Source: Sphingopyxis lindanitolerans (lineage in GTDB: Bacteria > Pseudomonadota > Alphaproteobacteria > Sphingomonadales > Sphingomonadaceae). From it: DNA of 64,000 nucleotides. The translations under genes and the position numbers were made by a program. The stretch covers positions 4,085,435 through 4,149,434 of the forward strand of contig NZ_CM009578.1 in the NCBI RefSeq assembly GCF_002993885.1, in the 5' to 3' direction. Below the pieces are notes generated by a model, which saw nothing but the letters and a program-made list of their open reading frames with translations, was not told the origin of the DNA and did no database searches. Within the stretch, counting starts at the first letter, position 1. Each line of letters begins with the position of its first letter. This document shows, one piece after another, positions 9,179-18,083 of the stretch.

Positions 9179-9605
9179 ATGCGCCGAGGGGATCCGCCTA
9201 GCCCGCCGCGATTTCGTTCGTACGAGCGGGCTCGCCGGAGCGGTGGTTACGAGCCCAGGCGGGAAAGCCGCGGTTGCACCGCGCGCCGGTCGATATCGAT
9301 GCATTGCTTGCGCGCATGACGCTCGCCGAAAAACTCGGCCAGCTTGCCCAGGCGGATGGGGAACGAAGCGCCACCGGTCCCCATTGCCCGCCGGGAGTGA
9401 GGCTGATGTCCGGGCGGGCAATAGGGACCGGATTGTTCCTCAGCGCCTATGGCGTCGAAACAACGCTGCGGCTCCAGCGGATCGGGGTTGAGGACACTCG
9501 GTTCGGCATTCCATTGCTCTTCGCCGATGATGTGACCCACGGTTTTTGAACGATCTTCCCTGTTTCGACCGGCGAAGCTGCGAGCTTCTACCCAACGGGA
9601 ATCGT
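9179..9605 (+). pseudogene. decayed Tat-exported GH3 beta-glucosidase
   Basis: Remnants of one gene lie in three frames. A GAGGAGG ribosome site precedes an ATG at 9179. A twin-arginine signal (LARRDFVRTSGLAGAVV) is readable around 9198-9240 in a second frame. A GH3 N-terminus is readable from about 9286 in a third (DIDALLARMTLAEKLGQL, then LQRIGVEDTRFGIPLLF). The GH3 part hits TGA at 9547-9549 in HGF-stop-TIFPV, where GH3 enzymes often have Arg, and homology continues past it ([12 protein letters not shown]) to about 9590 before it is lost. The catalytic domain is missing. It is almost certainly non-functional and is a relic of the adjoining glycoside locus. Confidence 0.75.
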
Positions 9606-9643
9606 GGTTGGAGCCTGAACAGAACGCCTATAAGGCTGCGATC

Positions 9644-10714
9644 ATGGCCAACCGTGACCTTCTCTCGCTTCTCGGCATCGATCTGCCGATCGTCCAGGCG
9701 CCGATGGCGGGGGTGTCTTCGCCTGACATGGCGGCGGCGGTCAGCGAGGCGGGGGCGCTGGGTTCGATCGGTGTTGGCGCGACCGATGTCGAGGGGGCGC
9801 GGCGAATGATCGCCGCGGTGCGCGCGCGCACCGCGCGGCCGTTTCAGGTCAATTTATTCTGTCACCAGCCCGCGACGGCGGATGCCGAGTGCGAGCGCCG
9901 GTGGATCGAGCGCTTCCGTCCGTTGTTCGCCGAATTCGATGCCGCACCGCCGAATGCGCTCGGCGAAATCTATCGCAGCTTCGTCGGCCACGCCGCGATG
10001 CTCGATATGCTGATCGCTGAGCGCCCGGCGGTCGTCAGCTTCCACTTTGGCCTGCCGACGGCCGAGGCCATCGCGGCGTTGCACGCGGCCGGGATCGTGT
10101 TGCTCGCGACCGCGACCAGCCTCGCGGAAGCTCAAGTTGCGGAAGCGGCCGGGATCGACGCCATCGTCGCGCAGGGGTGGGAAGCGGGCGGCCATCGCGG
10201 GATGTTCGACCCCGACGCGCGCGACGACCGGCTCGGGACCATGGCGCTGACCCGCCTGCTGGCTGGCTCGCTCGACCGGCCGGTGATCGCGGCGGGCGGG
10301 ATCATGGACGGCGCGGGGATTGCCGCGGCGCTGGACCTGGGGGCATCGGCCGCGCAACTCGGCACCGCTTTCATCGCCTGCGACGAGAGCCTGGCGGACG
10401 CTGGTTACCGCGCCGCGCTGACCAGCGACGCCGCGCGACATACCGCCATGGTGCGCGCGGTGTCAGGACGGCCCGCGCGCATCTTGGCCAACCGCTTCGC
10501 CGCGCTCGACGCGACGACCAATCCGACCGACATCCCGGCTTATCCGATCGCCTATGACCTCGGCAAAGCCCTCCATGCTGCCGCCAAGGCGCAGGGAGAG
10601 CATGGATATGGGGCGCAATGGGCGGGGCAGGGCGCTCCGCTGGCGCGGTCGATGCCGGCGGCGGAGCTTGTCGGTGTGCTGGCGGTGGAGCTCGAAACAG
10701 CGCGGCGGCGGTAG
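9644..10714 (+). CDS. nitronate monooxygenase family protein
   Basis: A 356-residue flavin-dependent TIM-barrel protein. It starts [21 protein letters not shown], has NLFCHQP, and carries the family active-site His in GGHRG near residue 184, followed by [18 protein letters not shown] and a phosphate-binding region ([11 protein letters not shown]). Members oxidise alkyl nitronates to carbonyl compounds and nitrite. An in-frame TTG at 9608 is possible, but the ATG at 9644 fits the conserved N-terminus. It follows the GH3 relic and converges with the SGNH gene with only two bases between the stops. A housekeeping detoxification role is most likely. Confidence 0.85.
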   Translation: MANRDLLSLLGIDLPIVQAPMAGVSSPDMAAAVSEAGALGSIGVGATDVEGARRMIAAVRARTARPFQVNLFCHQPATADAECERRWIERFRPLFAEFDAAPPNALGEIYRSFVGHAAMLDMLIAERPAVVSFHFGLPTAEAIAALHAAGIVLLATATSLAEAQVAEAAGIDAIVAQGWEAGGHRGMFDPDARDDRLGTMALTRLLAGSLDRPVIAAGGIMDGAGIAAALDLGASAAQLGTAFIACDESLADAGYRAALTSDAARHTAMVRAVSGRPARILANRFAALDATTNPTDIPAYPIAYDLGKALHAAAKAQGEHGYGAQWAGQGAPLARSMPAAELVGVLAVELETARRR

Positions 10715-10716
10715 GA

Positions 10717-11676
10717 TCAGCGCCCGGCTTTCAGCCGTGCCAGCTCGTCGCGCGCGACCGTCTGCAACGCGGCCGCCTGCGCATCCGACAGACCAAGCGC
10801 GTCGGCGCTCTTTTCGTGCGCGCCGAGGCTGGTCGGATCGACCCCGGTGATCGCGCCAAAGGTCACCAGCGCCGACAGATAATAGCCCGCGACGCTTGCG
10901 TGATAATGGTCGTAGGTCCAAAGGTCGAGCTGGTCATAGGCGATGCCGTCATAGGGATCGGGGTCGGCGACGCCGGTTGCCATCGCCCGGGTCCACGCCT
11001 CGCCCACGGGTACTATGCCCTTGACGGCGGGGGTCGCGGCGCGGGCGCGTTCGGCGGCGGCGCGCAGGTCGTCGGCCATCGCGGCCACCGGCTTGCCATA
11101 CCAATGGCCTTTGGGCGTGTAGGTCTGGTCGGCACGCGTCCAGGCGGCGACGAGCCGGATATCGACCGCCGGGTTGCGCTTTTCGAACAGCGCGGTCATC
11201 CGCGCGACATCGCGGATATAGGCAGCCGGATCGCCGGGGCTGGCGCGGTCGAGAACGCTATATTCCTGAAGGACAACCACGTCCCACGGCTTGTCGAACA
11301 GCGCGCGCCGCTCGTCATAATGAAAGCCGAGCGACTTGCCGCCCTGTGTTTCGAGGCTGACGGCATAATCGAGTCCGGCCTGTTCGCAAAAAGCCTTGAA
11401 CAGCGCCGGAACCCCGCCATAGCCCGCGCCGTTGAGGTCGGTGACTGTGCCGGCGTGCCAGTTGCGCGCTGCCGAATGGGCGCCCTGGGTGAAGCTGTTG
11501 CCGATGAACAGGATCGTTCGCGGCGCCGCTTTCGGCGCGAGAGCAGGGGCAGCGGCGAGGGAGGTCGCGCCGGCGGCGGTCGGCGCGGGCGCGCTCTCCT
11601 TTGCCGTTGCCGCCGGCGCGACGGCGAGCCCGGCGCAGCCGATCAAAAGCCAGATACCGGACCCGTATTTCATCAT
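10717..11676 (-). CDS. secreted SGNH/GDSL-like hydrolase
   Basis: A 319-residue protein whose ATG shares a base with the stop of the upstream receptor gene (TGATG). It has a signal peptide (WLLIGCAGLAVAPAATA), then a Pro/Ala linker. Block I is FIGNSFTQG, with Ser as likely nucleophile, and the C-terminal DHYHAS gives a likely Asp/His pair, which fits the SGNH fold. It should be an extracytoplasmic esterase or acetyl-transferring enzyme. Translational coupling to the TonB receptor suggests that it processes a compound handled by that receptor. Confidence 0.75.
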   Translation of the reverse strand: MMKYGSGIWLLIGCAGLAVAPAATAKESAPAPTAAGATSLAAAPALAPKAAPRTILFIGNSFTQGAHSAARNWHAGTVTDLNGAGYGGVPALFKAFCEQAGLDYAVSLETQGGKSLGFHYDERRALFDKPWDVVVLQEYSVLDRASPGDPAAYIRDVARMTALFEKRNPAVDIRLVAAWTRADQTYTPKGHWYGKPVAAMADDLRAAAERARAATPAVKGIVPVGEAWTRAMATGVADPDPYDGIAYDQLDLWTYDHYHASVAGYYLSALVTFGAITGVDPTSLGAHEKSADALGLSDAQAAALQTVARDELARLKAGR

Positions 11677-14600
11677 CAGAACTCCGTAGTGATCGAGGTG
11701 TACCAATAGCGGCCATAGGGGCTGTAGAGCGACCCCAGATAGCCTTCGGACGAGAGCGGCGGCTTCTTGTTGACGATGTTGCGGACGCCGACGCGCCAGC
11801 GCATGTCGCCGCCGATCCCGGCCTGGTCGCGGATACGGACCTGGGCATAAAGGTTGGCGGTAAGCTGCGACTTGACCCGCCACGGATTGCCGTCGGCATC
11901 GACAAAGCCCGTTTCGTCGACCGCGCCGGTGTAGCGCGCAAAGGCGCCGATCTGGAACTGCCCCAGCGACCAGGTCAGCGACGCCGAGCCGCGCCATTTC
12001 GGGCGACCGTTGGCCTCGATCAGATCCTCCGTTTCGGGCAGCGGCGTCGCGGCGTTGATGTCGCCCGCCGCGCGCGCGGCGACCAGCATGTCGACCGCAT
12101 CACCCGGAGCGCGCGAGAATTTGAGCAGCCGCGTCGCGTTCACCGCAAGGTCGAACTTGCCGATGCTCGTCTTCGGCGACCGCCAATAGACCGCGAAATC
12201 GAGCCCGCGCACCGTCTGGGGCAACAGGTTGATGAACTGGTCGCGCACCGTCAGGATGCTCCCGACCGGCGCGATGCCCGTTCCCGCGAAGGCCGCGATA
12301 TCGTCGGCGTTGGCGGCGTCGCGGACGACATTGGGGTTCGACGATCCCTGCAGACGAAGCAGATAGTCGAGCGCGATCGCGGTGTCGTTGCCAAGGATGC
12401 CGACGATGCCCTTTTGCCGGATCGACCAGTAATCGACCGTGAAGGTCAGATGTCCGAGGTCGGCGGGAAGGAAGGTCGGCTCGAACACCGCGCCGAGGTT
12501 GTAGTTGGTGCTCTTTTCGGGCTTGAGATCGGGGTTGCCCGACACGCGGCGCGAATAGCCGACATTGTTGCCGCAGGCGGTGAAGCTGTCGATCCGGCCG
12601 GCGCGCAGATCGACCTCGCAGCGCAGGAAGTCCTGGCTTGTCGCAAGGCGGGCATATTCGACCGCATTGACCTGCTCGAGGTTCGGCGCGCGGAAGCCCT
12701 GCGAATAGGAGCCGCGGAAGCGCAGCCCGTCGAAGACGTCCCACGCCGCGGCGATCTTTGGCCGCGCGACGCTGCCGAAATCGCTGTAATGTTCATAGCG
12801 TCCGGCGAGTTGGAGGTCGAAGCGCCGCATCAGCGGCACGTTCATATCCTCTGACACCAAAGGCACGGCCAGTTCGGCATAGCCGGCGGCGACGGTGCGC
12901 TTGCCATAGGTGTCGGGATTGTCGCTGACCGCGGCGGCGTCGCTGATCGTGATCGCGCCCGATACCATATCGACAAAGGGGTCCGACCCGTCGACTGCGG
13001 CGTCGCGGTCGTCGCGCTGCGTCTCGCGGCGCACCTCGACGCCGAATGCCATGCCGACATCGCCACCGGGCAGCTTGAAGAGGTCGGGGCGCGAGGCGCG
13101 GAAATCGCCCATCGTCAGTGTCGTCTTCGACCGGCGCTGAAGCTGGAAGCCGATGGCATCGATCGCGACCTGCGAACTCGGCGTGCAGTCGCCATAGGTC
13201 GTCGTCGTCGCACAGCCGCCGTTGAACGGATTATAGGCGTCGGGCGTCGATAGCGCGAGACTCTGCTGGAGCGCCGAACTGCGAACCGCGAAGCTGCTGT
13301 CGTGCGCGCTCGCTTCCGAGTAAGTGAAGGCGCTGTCCCATTTGAAGCCCGCGGCCTCGCCGCGAATGCCGAGCAGCGCGCGGAGCTGTTCGCCGGTGAC
13401 ATGCACGGTCTGCGGCCCGGCATCGACGAAGCGATAGTTGGTCATCCGCACCGGCAGGCCCTCGTCGGGCACGTTGGTCAGCCCGGGGATGCGGTTGGGG
13501 CTGCCGACCGGTCCGAACGGATTGTAATAGTTGCTCGCCGGGATCCAGATCTGGTTGAGGTTGATGACCGGCGGCTGGCCGCGCAGCGTATCCGAATAAT
13601 AATAGCCGAACTCGCCGAACAGCGTCAGTGTGTCGGTCAGGTCATAATGCCCGTTGGCGAAGCCATTGTAGCGCTTGACCTGCGGCATGACGGTGGTGCC
13701 GACCGCGGTGTCGTAGCGCAGGTCGCGGAAACTGTTGTTGGTGGCGAGCGAGGTGTTCACCAGGCAGAGGTCGGGCGAAAGCTGATAGGTGCAGCCGCCG
13801 AAGCTGGGCGGACGGACGGTGAAGGCGCCTGCCGCGGTCGTCATGTTGGTCGAGCCGAGGCGCGGTCGGCCGCCGGTGACGGCGACCTGCAACGCGGGCC
13901 AGGTGCCGCGCGTCGCGCGCCCGTCGGGCGTCGTCGAGTCCGCGAAATCGGGATAATCGGCGAACAGCGGGCGCAGGTCGGCCGAAGCGGTGAAATCCTG
14001 ATCCTCGGCGCGCAACGCCGAGCGGTTGGTATATTCGAACGAGACGGTGAAATTGCCGCGATCGAAACTCTTGCCCGCCAGGATATTGCCCTGGAATTCG
14101 CGCAAATGGGTGCCCTCGGCGCCGCCATATTGGGCCTGGAGTCTCAGCCCGTCATAATTGTCCTTGAGCACCGTATTGACGACGCCCGCGACCGCGTCCG
14201 AACCATAGAGCGCCGCCGCGCCGTCGAGCAACACCTCGAACCGCTGGAGCCCGGTCGTCGGGATCGCGTTGGAATTATAGCTCAGCACCGGCACCGTGCC
14301 GGTGTCGGACAGCCCCTGGCTCGCCGGATGGGTGACGATGCGGCGTCCGTTTAGAAGCACGAGCGTGTTGCCGACGCCCAGCGAGCGCAAATTGACCGAG
14401 CCGACGTCGCCGCGCGCCGCATTGCTCGTCTGCGCGTTGTTGCCGGGATTGAAGCTGACGTCGCCCATCTGCGGGATGCTGCGGATCAGTTCGTCGCCGC
14501 TGACCGCACCAATGGCGTCGATCCGGTCCTGATCGAGGACGACGACCGGCAGTGCCTCGGTGACGCGCGCGCCTTCGATGCGCGTGCCGACGACGACGAT

Positions 14601-14750
14601 GTCGGACGACAGGATGTCGCCGTCCGGGCCGTCGCTATCGGCCGCGTCGCCCTGGGCCGTGGGCGCCTTGTCCTGCGCATGGGCGGGTAAGCCGGCGAAC
14701 AGGCAGATCGCCGTGCTCGCGAGCAACAGTGCCGATGTCGAACCCCTCAT
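11676..14750 (-). CDS. TonB-dependent receptor
   Basis: A 1024-residue outer-membrane receptor. It has a signal peptide (LLLASTAICLFAGLPAHA), a plug domain (IVVVGTRIEGARVTEALPVV; LRSLGVGNTLVLLNGRRI) and a long barrel with receptor-typical strands (RFRGSYSQGFRAPNLEQVN; NPDLKPEKSTNYNLG) ending in an aromatic-rich tail. An AGGGAGAAGGACA ribosome site precedes the ATG. It lies 39 bases downstream of dctA and overlaps the SGNH hydrolase gene, so the three look like one transcription unit. Its size and NPDLKPE-type repeats fit the oligosaccharide/peptide receptor class of sphingomonads. The ligand is unknown. Confidence 0.92.
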   Translation of the reverse strand: MRGSTSALLLASTAICLFAGLPAHAQDKAPTAQGDAADSDGPDGDILSSDIVVVGTRIEGARVTEALPVVVLDQDRIDAIGAVSGDELIRSIPQMGDVSFNPGNNAQTSNAARGDVGSVNLRSLGVGNTLVLLNGRRIVTHPASQGLSDTGTVPVLSYNSNAIPTTGLQRFEVLLDGAAALYGSDAVAGVVNTVLKDNYDGLRLQAQYGGAEGTHLREFQGNILAGKSFDRGNFTVSFEYTNRSALRAEDQDFTASADLRPLFADYPDFADSTTPDGRATRGTWPALQVAVTGGRPRLGSTNMTTAAGAFTVRPPSFGGCTYQLSPDLCLVNTSLATNNSFRDLRYDTAVGTTVMPQVKRYNGFANGHYDLTDTLTLFGEFGYYYSDTLRGQPPVINLNQIWIPASNYYNPFGPVGSPNRIPGLTNVPDEGLPVRMTNYRFVDAGPQTVHVTGEQLRALLGIRGEAAGFKWDSAFTYSEASAHDSSFAVRSSALQQSLALSTPDAYNPFNGGCATTTTYGDCTPSSQVAIDAIGFQLQRRSKTTLTMGDFRASRPDLFKLPGGDVGMAFGVEVRRETQRDDRDAAVDGSDPFVDMVSGAITISDAAAVSDNPDTYGKRTVAAGYAELAVPLVSEDMNVPLMRRFDLQLAGRYEHYSDFGSVARPKIAAAWDVFDGLRFRGSYSQGFRAPNLEQVNAVEYARLATSQDFLRCEVDLRAGRIDSFTACGNNVGYSRRVSGNPDLKPEKSTNYNLGAVFEPTFLPADLGHLTFTVDYWSIRQKGIVGILGNDTAIALDYLLRLQGSSNPNVVRDAANADDIAAFAGTGIAPVGSILTVRDQFINLLPQTVRGLDFAVYWRSPKTSIGKFDLAVNATRLLKFSRAPGDAVDMLVAARAAGDINAATPLPETEDLIEANGRPKWRGSASLTWSLGQFQIGAFARYTGAVDETGFVDADGNPWRVKSQLTANLYAQVRIRDQAGIGGDMRWRVGVRNIVNKKPPLSSEGYLGSLYSPYGRYWYTSITTEF

Positions 14751-14789
14751 TGTCCTTCTCCCTCTTGCTTTCGCATGACCCTTGGGCCT

Positions 14790-16130
14790 TCAATCCATGT
14801 CCTGTTCGACGGGCGGCGCGGCCAGTGGAGACGCCGCGCCGCCGTCCAGCGCCAACCGCAACTGATCGCGGTCGAGCGCATTGTCCCAGCGGGCGACGAC
14901 GACCGTCGCGACCGCATTGCCGATGAAATTGGTGAGGCTTCGGCATTCCGACATGAAGCGGTCGATGCCGAGGATCAGCGCCATGCCCGCCACCGGAACC
15001 GACGGCACGATCGACAGTGTCGCGGCGAGCGTGATGAAGCCCGCGCCGGTGACCCCCGCGGCGCCCTTCGAACTGATCATCGCGACGAGCAGCAGCGCGA
15101 TCTGGTCGCCGAGCGACAGGTCGACGTTGCAGGCCTGCGCGATGAACAGCGCGGCGAGCGTCATATAGATGTTGGTGCCGTCGAGATTGAAGCTGTAGCC
15201 GGTCGGGATGACGAGCCCGACGACCGATTTCTCACAGCCCGCGCGCTCCATCTTTTCGATCAGGCTCGGCAGCGCGGCTTCGGACGAGGAGGTGCCGAGC
15301 ACGAGCAGCAGTTCGGCCTTGAGATAGCGGCAGAGCTTCAGGATCGAAAAGCCGTTGAGCCGCGCGACCGTGCCGAGCACGCCGAGAACGAAGATCAGCG
15401 AGGTCAGGTAGAAAGTCGCGACGAGTTGCCCCAGGTTGACGAGCGAGCCGACGCCATATTTGCCGATCGTGAACGCGATCGCGCCGAACGCCCCGATGGG
15501 CGCGGCGCGCATCAACAGGCCGACGAGGCGGAAGACGACGACGCCGATGCGTTCGAGCAGGTCGAGTACCGGCTCGCCGGGCTTGCCGACCATCGACAGC
15601 GACAGGCCGAACAGGATCGCGACGAACAGCGTCTGGAGGATCGAGCCTTCGGTGAAGGCGGACAGAAAGGTCGTCGGAATAATCTCGAGCAGGAAGCCCG
15701 TCAGGCTCGCTTCATGCGCTTTCTTGTCGAAGTCGGCGATCGCGCCGGCGTTGAGGGTCGCGGGATCGATGTTCATCCCCGCGCCCGGCTGGATCAGATT
15801 CGCGATGCACAGCCCGACGATCAGCGCCAGCGTCGAGAAGACGAGGAAATAGGCAAAAGCCTTGCCTGCGACGCGACCGACCGAGGCGATTTCCTTCATG
15901 CCCGCGATGCCGGTCACGACGGTGAGGAAGATCACCGGGCTGATGATCATCTTCACCAGCTTGATGAATCCATCGCCGAGCGGTTTCAGCGCTTCGCCCC
16001 ACGCGGGCCAGAAATGGCCGATGATCGCGCCCAGGAAAATGGCGGCGAGAACCTGGACATAGAGGTGACGGTAGAGCGGTGTCGCTCCCGCCCGCGCCTG
16101 TCCGGTCCCGTCGATTATGATGGCTGCCAC
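14790..16130 (-). CDS. dctA: C4-dicarboxylate:cation symporter DctA
   Basis: A 446-residue DAACS-family symporter for succinate, fumarate and malate. The start chosen is the GTG at 16130, which follows a GGGAGGA ribosome site; longer in-frame starts lack one. Family marks are the serine-rich loop [19 protein letters not shown], the transport motif [19 protein letters not shown], and [19 protein letters not shown]. Eight or more membrane segments are evident. It is divergent from dctB-dctD, the classical arrangement. It is unusual that a TonB receptor and an SGNH hydrolase follow in the same direction. Confidence 0.92.
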   Translation of the reverse strand: MAAIIIDGTGQARAGATPLYRHLYVQVLAAIFLGAIIGHFWPAWGEALKPLGDGFIKLVKMIISPVIFLTVVTGIAGMKEIASVGRVAGKAFAYFLVFSTLALIVGLCIANLIQPGAGMNIDPATLNAGAIADFDKKAHEASLTGFLLEIIPTTFLSAFTEGSILQTLFVAILFGLSLSMVGKPGEPVLDLLERIGVVVFRLVGLLMRAAPIGAFGAIAFTIGKYGVGSLVNLGQLVATFYLTSLIFVLGVLGTVARLNGFSILKLCRYLKAELLLVLGTSSSEAALPSLIEKMERAGCEKSVVGLVIPTGYSFNLDGTNIYMTLAALFIAQACNVDLSLGDQIALLLVAMISSKGAAGVTGAGFITLAATLSIVPSVPVAGMALILGIDRFMSECRSLTNFIGNAVATVVVARWDNALDRDQLRLALDGGAASPLAAPPVEQDMD

Positions 16131-16305
16131 GCGTTCATCCTCCCGAGCGCGGCCTTTCGCCGCTGCTTCCTCAAAATTATGGCCGACCCCAGCGTCGGTC
16201 CACGACCTTCGCATCATCCGAAAAAGGACGGAAAATAAAGCCGTTGTGGGCGGGCAGGTGATAGTTTCTCATTTTGTCTGTGCGATTTTTCGCTTATCAT
16301 CTCTT

Positions 16306-16331
16306 CATATGTGCGATAATCCGCACATATG
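16306..16331. promoter_or_regulatory. perfect inverted repeat spanning the dctB start codon
   Basis: CATATGTGCG at 16306-16315 and its exact reverse complement CGCACATATG at 16322-16331 are separated by six bases (ATAATC). The right arm contains the dctB ATG at 16329-16331. It could be a dimeric regulator site between the divergent dctA and dctBD genes, or an RNA hairpin hiding the dctB start. By eye no sigma54 -24/-12 promoter was found in 16131-16328, on either strand. Confidence 0.6.
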
Positions 16332-18083
16332 GCCTCCTCCGCTTCCTTTGATGATTCGCGCGCGCCGGGTGCTGGTCGGCGCCTGGTCTGGGCGGCGTTG
16401 CTCGCGCTGCTGCTGCTGGCGATGATCGCGGCTGCCGCCTTCGGCTGGGCGGCGGGCCATGCGCGCGTCGCGTCCGATGCCGCCGCCGAACAGCAGGCGC
16501 GAAGCGCGTCGCGCCGGCTGGCCGGAGAGCTTCAGAAATTTCGCCTGCTCCCGCTGGTGCTCACCGAATATCCCGATGTGCGGACCGTGCTGGGCAGCGG
16601 CGATGCCGCGGCGGCGCGGCGGATGAACGACAAGCTCGAACTGCTCGCCGATCGAACCGATGCCGCGGTGATCTATCTGATCGCGCGCGACGGCCGGACG
16701 ATCGCGGCGAGCAACTGGCGCCGCCCGCAGAGCTTCGTCGGCCAGAATTATGGCTTTCGTCCCTATTTCCGCGACGCCATGGCAAAGGGCGGCGCCGAAT
16801 TGTTCGCGCTCGGCACCGTCAGCGGTCGGCCCGGTCTGTTCATCGCGCGCCGGGTCGAGGAAGGCGGCCGGACGCTGGGCGTGATCGTCGTCAAGGTCGA
16901 GTTCGACCGGCTCGAAGCCGAATGGGCGCGCCAGCCGCTCGCCACTTTCGTCACCGACGACCACGGCGTGATCATCATCACCAGCCGCCCCGACTGGCGT
17001 TTCCGCACGCTCGCACCGATCGACGAGCAGACGCGAGCCGCTATTCGCGCGGTGCTGCAATTCGGCAATCTGCCGCTTACTCCGCTCCCCCTGACAAGGG
17101 ACGGCGCAACCTGGGCGAACGGCGACGCCCGTTACCGCGAGGCGGCGGTTCGGGTGCCGATGGCCGGAGCACGGCTGCATGCCTTTCAGCCGTTGGCGCC
17201 TGCCGAGGCGAGCGCCAACGCGACAGCGCGCACCGCGATCCTGATCGCCTTCATCCTGCTCGCCGCGCTTTTGACCTGGGTGTTCCGCGCGCGCGAGAAA
17301 CAGCGATTGCAGGAGGAGTCGCGGCACATGCTGGAGGTCGAGGTGGCGGCGCGCACCGCCGACCTGGTCGAGGCCAACCGGCGATTCCGCGCGGCGCGCG
17401 AGGAATTGTCGCAGGCGAGCCGCCTGGGGACGATCGGGCAGATTACGGCGGGCGTCGCGCACGAGATCAATCAGCCGGTCGCGGCGATCCGCGGTTTTGC
17501 CGAAAATGCCGGCACTTTCCTCGACCGCGGCGAGCCGGGCAGGGCGCGCGACAATATCGGGACGATCGTCGCGCTGACCGAGCGGATCGCCGCGATCATC
17601 GCCGAACTGCGCAGTTTCGCGCGGCGCAGCACGCCCGCGCTCGGCCCGGTCGAGATCGCGCGGGTGATCGATGGCGCGCTGCTGCTCGTCGGCGATCGCA
17701 TCCGCGAACATGGCGTCATGGTCGAACGCGTCGGCGAAGCGCCGGGGATGCGCTGCATCGCCGACCGCGTGCGGCTCGAACAAATTCTGGTCAATCTGCT
17801 CCAAAATGCGCTCGACGCGCTGACCGGCCATCCCGATCCGTGCATCCGCATCGAAACGCGGGCGGAAGACGGGATCGTCATCACCGTCGCCGACAATGGA
17901 CCGGGGGTCGCCCCCGACGTCGCCGACAATCTTTTCACCCCTTTCGTCACCGGCAAGGCTGATGGGCTCGGGCTGGGGCTTGGCATCGCGCGCGACATCG
18001 CACGCGAATTTGGCGGCGCGCTCGACAGCGTCGCGTCGCCGCTCGGCGGCGCGGCTTTCCGGCTGGAGGTCCGCCGCGCATGA
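16329..18083 (+). CDS. dctB: C4-dicarboxylate sensor histidine kinase DctB
   Basis: A 584-residue membrane kinase. A first membrane helix (about residues 19-43) and a second (about 295-317) flank a periplasmic sensor region of about 250 residues. A coiled-coil linker (EKQRLQEESRHMLEVEVAA) leads to the H-box AHEINQPVAAIRGF with phospho-accepting His378, then the ATPase domain (NLLQNALDAL, DNGPGV, GLGLGI). It should sense dicarboxylates and phosphorylate the DctD product encoded next (ATGA overlap at 18080-18083). The start lies inside a perfect palindrome and lacks a clear ribosome site. Confidence 0.88.
   Translation: MASSASFDDSRAPGAGRRLVWAALLALLLLAMIAAAAFGWAAGHARVASDAAAEQQARSASRRLAGELQKFRLLPLVLTEYPDVRTVLGSGDAAAARRMNDKLELLADRTDAAVIYLIARDGRTIAASNWRRPQSFVGQNYGFRPYFRDAMAKGGAELFALGTVSGRPGLFIARRVEEGGRTLGVIVVKVEFDRLEAEWARQPLATFVTDDHGVIIITSRPDWRFRTLAPIDEQTRAAIRAVLQFGNLPLTPLPLTRDGATWANGDARYREAAVRVPMAGARLHAFQPLAPAEASANATARTAILIAFILLAALLTWVFRAREKQRLQEESRHMLEVEVAARTADLVEANRRFRAAREELSQASRLGTIGQITAGVAHEINQPVAAIRGFAENAGTFLDRGEPGRARDNIGTIVALTERIAAIIAELRSFARRSTPALGPVEIARVIDGALLLVGDRIREHGVMVERVGEAPGMRCIADRVRLEQILVNLLQNALDALTGHPDPCIRIETRAEDGIVITVADNGPGVAPDVADNLFTPFVTGKADGLGLGLGIARDIAREFGGALDSVASPLGGAAFRLEVRRA

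Noticed and set aside
9608..9643. TTG at 9608 as the start of nitronate monooxygenase
   Set aside because: The added residues ([11 protein letters not shown]) are not like the family and overlap the end of the GH3 relic; the ATG at 9644 fits.
16131..16328. A sigma54 promoter for dctA
   Set aside because: No GG-N10-GC spacing within a recognisable -24/-12 context was found by eye on either strand.
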